From positions 1 through 10,354 of the forward strand of contig DAOVUF010000171.1 in NCBI GenBank assembly GCA_030632725.1: a stretch of 10,354 nucleotides of DNA, in the 5' to 3' direction. The notes below the pieces were generated by a model. It was given only the letters and a program-made list of their open reading frames with translations, was not told the origin of the DNA and did no database searches. Position numbers and translations under genes: made by a program. How positions within the stretch are numbered: the stretch's first letter is position 1; the number at the start of each line of letters is the position of its first letter. The DNA comes from QNES01 sp023143415 (GTDB lineage Bacteria; Pseudomonadota; Gammaproteobacteria; Beggiatoales; Beggiatoaceae). Positions 5,173 through 10,354 of this stretch are shown piece by piece.

Positions 5173-6968
5173 CTCGTTTTTCTCATCCTTCCTTGTAAAT
5201 GCACATAAGGAGGTAGGGTTTGAAGACGCTTATCATGTAATGGAGTTCCCACCGTAAAATGATACATACTTTGATAATTTGTACCTGTTAAACCAAGCAT
5301 TGTATGAAAAGCATCATCAAAAAAGCACCCAATACCTGTGCCACGAATACCCGCTGCTTCCGCTTCTAAGTATAACACTTGTCCAATTAATCCTGCTTCC
5401 CAAAACAATTGCCTATAGTGCCATGCACCATTTTTCAAACTATTTTCAAACTCCGCCAACATACCCAAACTAAAAGCGCCCTCAGAGGCGATTTCTTGAT
5501 TACAAAAAATTTGTTCGGCAACCGTTTTGGCATCACCGCTAACTAATTGATAAAATGCTAAAGACTCTGGACAATGGATTGGCTTTAGCCAATCAAAATG
5601 CTCACGTTGAAAAGCAGCATGAAGACTTTCTTTCACCCCCTCACGTCGTAGCAGGATATAAAGTCCAGGCGATAATCCCTGCACTCTATGCACAAATAAA
5701 ACTAAATGAATACGTGGCAACCGCTGAAAAGTATCCCACGGAACTATGCCTTTGCGTGGTAAAGTGCTATCAAGCAAACGATAAAACACTTTCAGGTTCA
5801 TCGACGTTTGAGCATCAAATAATTGTGTACTACGACGTTGACGAATCAAATCGGCAGCGTGACTTGTACAAGAAAGAGGTAATAATGGTGGTAGCGGCGG
5901 TGCGATCCAATTCATTTTTTCCGTAGTTGGTTTGATCGTTGCCTTTAGCACATTGTCAATAATAGACCATTCATAATTATGCTGAGAATCTAACACATTC
6001 GCTCTTCCAACCCATTTTATACCTGCCATCGCAGACACGATTAAATTTTCCGATAACTCCCTGGATTCCCGCCTTGAAAAAGAGCGTTCTTTTTTCCATC
6101 TTGAAGGATATTCACTCTCTCCTTTTAAAAAAGAACGTTCAAAGCCTCCTCTTGAAAAAGGACGTTCACTCTTCCCCTTTTTTGAAAAATTAGGCAGAAT
6201 TTCACCTTGAGTATTAATGCACAAAATAATTTCTGGCACTTCACGTTCTGTCTGGTCAAAATCATCTTCTTGATTTAACCCCAGCGTGATGCTCATTTCC
6301 GCATTCGCCCAATGATCTAACAATTCGACTTTCCAACCCAAAGTCGCAGCCGCATATCGGACAGCAGCAATGGCGTGCCCAATATCCAATTGACAATAAC
6401 GAAAAGCTCTTTCGCCATATTTCCAAGTTTCACGCCAATGAATTGAGGTTAAACCCACTAAAAAATGACCTGTTGGCAACGCTGCCTCAAATATTTTTGC
6501 ACCCGCAGGTTCAAAAAAACCACGTTGCTCTAAAATATGATCATAGCTCAGATAGTGATAAACGCCCGCTGGAAGACTCCCTATATTAGGCAGAATCACA
6601 TATCCTTCTGTTGGGTGCAAATTGCCACTTGAAGGATTGCAACGCAATACCCAACGATGCTCACCATATTCTTTCCAAGCTGCAAGCCCTAAAGATAATT
6701 CCAACAAAGCCGCTATATTGCTTAAAGTCATTGGTCGTGGATCAATAGCTTTGGGATGATATAAGTCAACATAAGCACAGGTCAGCGAGTCAGCAACTAA
6801 AGGTAATTCAAAACATTGAGCACCTGTATATCGACGAAAAGAATCGGGTTGTGCATCCCAATTGATTTGACCAGGTCCTCTAGCGTAACGCTCAAAATGG
6901 TGCTTTGTACGCTCATGATAGGTTAATACCATTTCATAATGACCCAGCGGCTTCATTTTACAAGTCAT
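5169..6968 (-). CDS. SagB/ThcOx-family dehydrogenase (double nitroreductase-fold)
   Basis: This 599-aa protein appears to be an FMN-dependent oxidase of the SagB/ThcOx nitroreductase group (PF00881), some of whose members oxidise azolines to azoles in ribosomal peptide natural products. The N-terminal segment YHERTKHHFERYARG...FRRY is a hallmark of these proteins. The first domain (about 60-250) has RCNPSSGNLHPTEGY at 109-123, a likely flavin phosphate site, and ERAFRYCQLDIGHA. The second (about 370-590) has RQRRSTQLF at 377-385 and GIRGTGIGCFFDD at 540-552, ending in FTVGTP. A 35-residue basic repeat (268-302) sits between the domains. No YcaO cyclodehydratase or precursor peptide is in the window, so the substrate is unknown. 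Start choice is uncertain: ATGs at residues 1, 5 and 13 lack a strong ribosome site. The C-terminus reads into a repeat tract. Confidence 0.85.
   Translation of the reverse strand: MTCKMKPLGHYEMVLTYHERTKHHFERYARGPGQINWDAQPDSFRRYTGAQCFELPLVADSLTCAYVDLYHPKAIDPRPMTLSNIAALLELSLGLAAWKEYGEHRWVLRCNPSSGNLHPTEGYVILPNIGSLPAGVYHYLSYDHILEQRGFFEPAGAKIFEAALPTGHFLVGLTSIHWRETWKYGERAFRYCQLDIGHAIAAVRYAAATLGWKVELLDHWANAEMSITLGLNQEDDFDQTEREVPEIILCINTQGEILPNFSKKGKSERPFSRGGFERSFLKGESEYPSRWKKERSFSRRESRELSENLIVSAMAGIKWVGRANVLDSQHNYEWSIIDNVLKATIKPTTEKMNWIAPPLPPLLPLSCTSHAADLIRQRRSTQLFDAQTSMNLKVFYRLLDSTLPRKGIVPWDTFQRLPRIHLVLFVHRVQGLSPGLYILLRREGVKESLHAAFQREHFDWLKPIHCPESLAFYQLVSGDAKTVAEQIFCNQEIASEGAFSLGMLAEFENSLKNGAWHYRQLFWEAGLIGQVLYLEAEAAGIRGTGIGCFFDDAFHTMLGLTGTNYQSMYHFTVGTPLHDKRLQTLPPYVHLQGRMRKTR
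6063..6167 (-). repeat. In-frame 27/27/24/27-bp repeat inside the SagB-type gene
   Basis: Four units read ERPFSRGGF, ERSFLKGES, EYPSRWKK and ERSFSRRES, and the DNA pattern GAACG-YY-TTTTTCAA-purines recurs. A weaker unit (FSKKGKS) precedes them. The stretch is basic and serine-rich, unlike the flanking globular domains, and looks like an intergenic-type repeat captured in frame in the interdomain linker. Confidence 0.8.
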
Positions 6969-7024
6969 TTTATTAGTTATGAGTTATCGGTTTTCTGTTC
7001 GTCGTATAGACTTTCAAAAAAGTC

Positions 7025-7065
7025 TTCGAGGTTTTAGTTTTTCTTCAAAAAACTAAAACCTTGAA
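7025..7065. repeat. TTCGAGG palindrome, 41-bp copy (6-mer TTTTAG/CTAAAA)
   Basis: The arms pair throughout except for one C-to-T change in the right outer arm (CCTTGAA), which would still allow a G-T wobble on one strand. It lies 57 bp upstream of the SagB-type gene, in the divergent gap before the gene at 7681. Confidence 0.9.
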
Positions 7066-7140
7066 AGCGATCAAACTTGTCAGATTTCTAAAAAAAAGTC
7101 TTTATTTAAGTCAAAAGATTTTTCTGAAAAACTATAGATG

Positions 7141-7175
7141 ATTTATCACCCTAAGCGATAAATTGCCTACGGCAA
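7141..7175. repeat. Two small inverted repeats (ATTTATC/GATAAAT and TTGCC-TAC-GGCAA)
   Basis: ATTTATC (7141-7147) pairs with GATAAAT (7157-7163). This is followed directly by TTGCC-TAC-GGCAA (7163-7175). The two share bases, so only one hairpin can be complete at a time. No function is evident. Confidence 0.4.
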
Positions 7176-7223
7176 AGTTGAACAGAACATCATTTTTAAT
7201 CTCAATTCACAAATTAATATCTA

Positions 7224-7353
7224 GAGTCTCTTGCAAAACTCACTTTTTCACTGATTTAAAGGAAATGAAATAATGCAAGCATTTGTTTTTATTCACTTTA
7301 AGTTTTTAACTCGTCTAAAAAAATGGCATTTTTCAGAGTTTTGCAAGAGCCTC
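7224..7353. mobile_element. 130-bp MITE with 18-bp terminal inverted repeats and TCTA target duplication
   Basis: The left end GAGTCTCTTGCAAAACTC (7224-7241) and the right end, read inverted, GAGGCTCTTGCAAAACTC (7336-7353), match 17 of 18 bases. TCTA flanks both sides (7220-7223 and 7354-7357). The 94-bp interior is AT-rich with no reading frame. This is the structure of a non-autonomous element mobilised by a transposase encoded elsewhere. The parent IS family cannot be fixed from the ends alone. Confidence 0.8.
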
Positions 7354-7601
7354 TCTATATAATATATTGTGTTTTTTACAAATATTTTCAATATTTTATT
7401 ATTTAATTTTTATTTTAAATTCTTATTAATCGTTTTTTTTACTCAAAATCTCTAAAGTTTTAAAAAAATCAAATATATCAAGCAAATATATCATTTTTAA
7501 AGATTAAATTTGGCACAAAATGATGATATGATAAATCATTATGGTATAATTGTAAAGGGATATATTTGGAAAATTTTTTGCCTATTACCTTTGAATTTGG
7601 T
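7354..7601. other. Very AT-rich non-coding stretch
   Basis: Runs of A and T with many stops in all frames. I see no gene, RNA or long repeat here. The only recognisable signals are a promoter at its right end (7542-7550) and the small palindrome ATGAT-AA-ATCAT (7528-7539) just before it. Confidence 0.6.
7528..7550 (+). promoter_or_regulatory. Extended -10 promoter (TGG-TATAAT) with adjacent palindrome
   Basis: TGGTATAAT at 7542-7550 is an exact -10 box with the TGN extension, which lowers the need for a -35 box. None better than GATGAT is seen 17 bases upstream. The palindrome ATGAT-AA-ATCAT at 7528-7539 could be an operator. Transcription would start near 7557, about 125 bases before the ATG at 7681. 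Confidence 0.55.
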
Positions 7602-7642
7602 TTCGAGATTTAAGTTTTTTGAAGAAAAACTTAAACTTCAAA
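7602..7642. repeat. Decayed 41-bp TTCGAGG-type palindrome in the probable 5' leader
   Basis: TTCGAGA, TTTAAG, T6-GAAG-A5 and CTTAAA are followed by CTTCAAA instead of CCTCGAA. The inner stem is intact and its 6-mer pair (TTTAAG/CTTAAA) again matches, while the outer stem has decayed. It falls in the predicted untranslated leader of the gene at 7681. Confidence 0.75.
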
Positions 7643-7680
7643 AGATTTTGCTTTGAATTATTGGAATTTAACAATTTTAG

Positions 7681-8562
7681 ATGAAAATTAATATTTATTT
7701 ATTATTGCTTTTTCTTATTGGAGGGATCGTTTCAACGAAGTGGAACTTTGCCGATAATTCATCATCTTCCTCCAATGGAAGAAGATATATTCCCCCCAGT
7801 TTTGTAGAATTGTGCAACGCTGAGATATTATTCACGCGCACACTGAAAGGCGAATTGAGCGAATCTTTAAAAAAACTCTAATAATCAACAGTTTACAATA
7901 AAATCAATCACAATTGATGGCACAATTTTTACAGTCGTGCAAGAATTTCAGGAAAAACGTACAGGCGGGGTTTTTATATGTTCCGTCAAGGCAGTGCTTT
8001 ACCTATTGCCTTGCAAGCACCGCATCGTTATAAAGATTTATATACAGGAGAAATCGCACATCAGTTAATGCGAGAAGGAGAATATATCGCAACGGCTTGG
8101 AATACAATACCTCGTTATGGCAAAAATAAACGAGATAATTTTGCAGATATGGCACACCTTGAAAACACGATTTTCCAAAGTTTTAGCAGGGCATTTGCAC
8201 AGCAATATCCGACAGGAATGATTGTACAAATACATGGTTTTGCACAACATAAACGAAAAACAAGAGCAGGCAGGAACGCCGATTTAATTCTGAGTGATAC
8301 AACGTTAACGCCTTCACAGCATACATTAAACATCGGTGAATGTTTGAAATCTAAACTCACAGAATTTATAGTACGCATTTATCCTTATGAAGTCAGAGAA
8401 ATCGGAGGAACACGTAATGCCAATGCAAGAGATTTACGAACGCATGGTTTTCATCACTTTATTCACATTGAAATGAGCAAACCACTACGCAAACAATTAC
8501 GCAAGAATAAACAATTACGGATGTTCTTTAATAGTTGTTTACATTCCGACACTAGAATTTAG
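7681..8562 (+). pseudogene. Signal-peptide protein with hydrolase-like C-terminal domain, broken by two frameshifts
   Basis: Three reading segments make one protein. Segment one (from 7681) has a hydrophobic signal sequence (MKINIYLLLLFLIGGIVS) and ends at a TAA after an A7 run at 7869-7875. Removing one A leads into NSNNQQFTIKSITIDGTIFTVVQEFQEKRTGG. That frame passes into the third at 7976-7979 if one AT is removed (GGVFMFRQGS). The restored length is about 292 aa. I do not recognise the family with certainty. Residues APHRYKD, NTIPR, DMAH and IVQIHGF are spaced like the His/Asp metal-site motifs of amidohydrolase-type zinc enzymes, and the tail HIEMSKPLRKQLR looks conserved. Export is likely, from the signal peptide. 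It is transcribed away from the SagB-type gene and convergent with the surface-protein gene. The shifts could be real decay or sequencing errors at short runs. Confidence 0.6.
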
Positions 8563-8587
8563 AAATGAGAAATCAATAATACCCGTA

Positions 8588-8600
8588 AACCTGTCAGGTT
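8588..8600. repeat. Short palindrome AACCTGTCAGGTT
   Basis: Six-base arms AACCTG and CAGGTT flank a T. It lies 26 bp after the frameshifted gene. A degenerate version (AACTTGTCAGATT) is at 7074-7086, so it may be a minor dispersed repeat. No T-tract follows. Confidence 0.4.
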
Positions 8601-8617
8601 TGGCTTTAAAGTTTCGT

Positions 8618-8658
8618 TTCGAGGTTTTAGTTTTTTTTCAAAAAACTAAAACCTCGAA
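8618..8658. repeat. TTCGAGG palindrome, 41-bp copy (6-mer TTTTAG/CTAAAA), between convergent genes
   Basis: Perfect outer and middle arms. The centre is T8-C-A6, one substitution away from the CTTC type. It lies 15 bp before the stop of the minus-strand surface-protein gene and 55 bp after the plus-strand gene, a position suited to a bidirectional terminator. Confidence 0.92.
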
Positions 8659-8673
8659 AGTTATTAAAGCCTC

Positions 8674-10354
8674 TTAGTAAAACAACTCTATCCTCCCATC
8701 AATGCCAGAACCTATTATATAAAAAGAGCGATTACCCTCAAAATCAATCTCCTCTAGCCCAAAACAGTAATCAAGTCTCACATCAGACATTTCAACTTCA
8801 TAAGAGTAATAGGCTTCCGAAAATAAATCACCTGTTGCTTGAATGGGTTGCTCAGTCAGTCTTTTCACCTCCAAATACTTTGAAAAATGACCACATTCTT
8901 CTTGATAGGGTTTAGCCTGCCAGAGATGAAAACCTGCCGTATTGCGTTCTGCATCAGTATTCCATTCTAAGATAATGCCCTTTGAAGTTTCTGTGGCGGT
9001 GAACTCGGCAAGTTCGATCAACAAGCGTTTTTCAAATATCGCCGTGCAGTTCTTAGTCGCATCCATTTCCACGGTAATGGGATTAGCCACGCCGCTACAA
9101 TCACCATTCCAATGCTTAAAGATTGAGCCCGCTTTTTGGACTGCTGTTAAACTCACTGTTGTGCCACTGGGATAGTCTTCTGTGCAGTCGAATCCACAAT
9201 TAATGCCTACACTCTCCACTATGCCATTGCCACTGCTGGCGACTGTCAAGGTAAACTTTAAATCAGCCTTTTCAAGACTAGCGACGTTTAGCGATTTACT
9301 TTCTTCAGGTTCGCTTTGTGAAATAGCTGTCACATCATCATCTTGAATGATGCTCTCATCAGTATTAGCCACGAGACTACCAGTGATATCAGCCTTTTCA
9401 ATAGGCAGCGTGTTGATTGAAGGGGCTATTGAGAAACCTGTTGATTGTTGCTCTGGTGCTGCTTCAACAATTGGCTCAACGATTAGCTCATCTTCAACGA
9501 CTGGCTCAACAATTGGCTCATCTTCAACGATTTCAACTGGCTCATCTTCAATAATTGGCTCAACAATTGGCTCATCTTCAACGATTTCAACTGGTTCAAC
9601 TTCAACAATTGGCTCATCTTCAACGACTGGCTCAACTGGCTCAACGACTGGCTCAACGATTTCCACCACCTCTTTTGCAAACGCCAAGCTAGTAATATTA
9701 CCGCTGTCTAATCCTTGGAAATTTTTAATCAGATTGCCGTCTTTATCAAAAATCTGAATTTCAGAGCCTTTTGCATCACCAACAATAATTTCATCTATGC
9801 CATCTTCATTGATATCTCCAGTAGTCATTTCGATCCCATTATCAAAATGAGTGTCAAACTCATTAAGCTGCTCTCCGTCAAGGGCGTAAATTTTCACTGT
9901 ACCGCCATTGCTCGCCATCCCGACGATAATTTCTGGTTCTCCATCACCATCTAAATCGCCTGTGGCAACGTTGACTGCGTTATTTTTTTCTTCATTATCA
10001 TCGTCAACAGGCTCATCCTTAACCACTGAGTTAACGTCTTTGTCGTCAACAACGTCGTCAACAACGTTTTTCTCGTCAACGTCTTTGTCATCAACAACGT
10101 CGTCAACAACGTTTTTCTCGTCAACGTCTTTGTCATCAACAACGTCTTTGTTGTCAACAACGTCTTTGTCATCAACAACGTCTTTGTTGTCAACAACGTC
10201 TTTGTCATCAACAACGTCTTTGTTGTCAACAACGTTTTTCTCGTCAACGTCTTTGTCATCAACAACGTCTTTGTTGTCAACAACGTCTTTGTCATCAACA
10301 ACGTCTTTGTTGTCAACAACGTTTTTCTCGTTAACGTCTTTGTCATCAACAACG
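8674..10354 (-). CDS. Large repeat-rich surface protein, C-terminal part (5' end outside window)
   Basis: The frame stays open to the window edge, so the start is missing and the GTG at 10026 is only internal. Numbering from that GTG: an Asp-rich repeat precedes it. FG-GAP/VCBS-type propeller repeats with calcium-loop motifs (DLDGDGEPE at 24-32, DINEDGIDE at 71-79) follow to about 118. Then comes a Glu-Pro-Val repeat (119-191) and a linker. An InlB-B-repeat-like domain (about 256-333) has four Cys (277, 281, 310, 327) and GTTVSLTA...FKHWNGDCSG. A C-terminal module begins FTATETSKGIILEWNTDAERNTAGF, like fibronectin-style domains of secreted proteins. The likely role is an exported adhesin or structural surface protein, inferred from the domains. 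No sorting signal is evident at the C-terminus (GIDGRIELFY). It has no operon partner in view and converges with the gene at 7681. Confidence 0.75.
   Translation of the reverse strand, partial: VVDDKDVNEKNVVDNKDVVDDKDVVDNKDVVDDKDVDEKNVVDNKDVVDDKDVVDNKDVVDDKDVVDNKDVVDDKDVDEKNVVDDVVDDKDVDEKNVVDDVVDDKDVNSVVKDEPVDDDNEEKNNAVNVATGDLDGDGEPEIIVGMASNGGTVKIYALDGEQLNEFDTHFDNGIEMTTGDINEDGIDEIIVGDAKGSEIQIFDKDGNLIKNFQGLDSGNITSLAFAKEVVEIVEPVVEPVEPVVEDEPIVEVEPVEIVEDEPIVEPIIEDEPVEIVEDEPIVEPVVEDELIVEPIVEAAPEQQSTGFSIAPSINTLPIEKADITGSLVANTDESIIQDDDVTAISQSEPEESKSLNVASLEKADLKFTLTVASSGNGIVESVGINCGFDCTEDYPSGTTVSLTAVQKAGSIFKHWNGDCSGVANPITVEMDATKNCTAIFEKRLLIELAEFTATETSKGIILEWNTDAERNTAGFHLWQAKPYQEECGHFSKYLEVKRLTEQPIQATGDLFSEAYYSYEVEMSDVRLDYCFGLEEIDFEGNRSFYIIGSGIDGRIELFY
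9454..9672 (-). repeat. Glu-Pro-Val repeat with 54-bp higher-order unit
   Basis: About 73 residues are made of VEPVVEDEPIVE-type units. An 18-residue unit (EPVEIVEDEP, then IVEP and IIED or VVED) occurs twice in a row at residues 144-161 and 162-179, numbered from the GTG at 10026. It links the propeller-repeat region to the C-terminal domains, probably as an extended spacer. Confidence 0.9.
10036..10354 (-). repeat. 18-bp tandem repeat array encoding VVDDKD/VVDNKD, running off the window
   Basis: Units of 18 bp (VVDDKD, VVDNKD) alternate and are punctuated by 15-bp units (VDEKN or VNEKN) and 12-bp units (VVDD). All lengths are multiples of three, so the frame is kept. At least 319 bp are in view and the array continues past the edge. 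It encodes a strongly acidic, probably disordered or calcium-binding stretch. Confidence 0.93.

Noticed and set aside
5555..5926. 123-residue plus-strand frame inside the SagB-type gene
   Set aside because: It is antisense to conserved nitroreductase motifs and has no recognisable features of its own.
7511..7524. Sigma-54 promoter (TGGCAC)
   Set aside because: TGGCAC is present, but the GC element expected five bases later is absent, while a strong sigma-70 -10 box lies just downstream.
9951..10352. 133-residue minus-strand frame (KTLLTTKTLLM repeats) over the 18-bp array
   Set aside because: It is an out-of-frame reading of the tandem repeat. The frame that continues into the FG-GAP-type domains is the real one.

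Overview
AT-rich bacterial DNA crowded with intergenic palindromes, small inverted-repeat elements and in-frame tandem repeats. I infer a gammaproteobacterium of the large filamentous sulfur-bacterium type (Beggiatoa/Thiomargarita-like). The reasons are the GldG + DUF4340 pair, a long SagB-type oxidase, short palindromes in every larger intergenic gap, and genes broken at homopolymer runs. No rRNA, tRNA or other taxonomic marker is present, so this placement is tentative.

Layout from left to right: (1) 1-254 is a 113-bp inverted-repeat element, a decayed palindrome and a probable terminator. (2) 255-2962 on the minus strand is a two-gene operon, a GldG-family membrane protein followed by a DUF4340 protein, joined by a TAATG overlap. 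The GldG protein carries a large acidic tandem-repeat insertion, and no ABC ATPase or permease gene lies beside it. (3) 2963-3236 holds two palindromes in a heptanucleotide repeat tract. (4) 3237-4186 on the plus strand is pabB, broken by a one-base frameshift in an A9 run. (5) 4424-4678 on the minus strand is a lone YefM/Phd-type antitoxin with no toxin gene next to it. Its upstream region holds two TGTACA boxes separated by a 227-bp insert made of nested palindromes. (6) 5169-6968 on the minus strand is a two-domain SagB/ThcOx-family nitroreductase-fold oxidase with a short in-frame repeat insertion. (7) 6969-7680 is non-coding: palindromes, a 130-bp MITE with a TCTA target duplication, AT-rich DNA and an extended -10 promoter. 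(8) 7681-8562 on the plus strand is a signal-peptide-bearing protein broken by two small frameshifts. (9) 8674-10354 on the minus strand is the C-terminal part of a large surface-type protein running off the window. It has Asp-rich repeats, FG-GAP propeller repeats, an EPV repeat and an InlB-B-like domain.

The genes do not form one pathway. The unifying feature is a family of 41-bp hairpins (TTCGAGG, a variable 6-mer, a T-run/GAAG or CTTC/A-run centre, the matching 6-mer, CCTCGAA). The variable 6-mer changes between copies, but the opposite arm changes with it, so base pairing is kept. About ten copies lie here, all outside genes. The second notable feature is the apparent splitting of a palindromic TGTACA operator of the antitoxin gene by one of these hairpin-bearing inserts.
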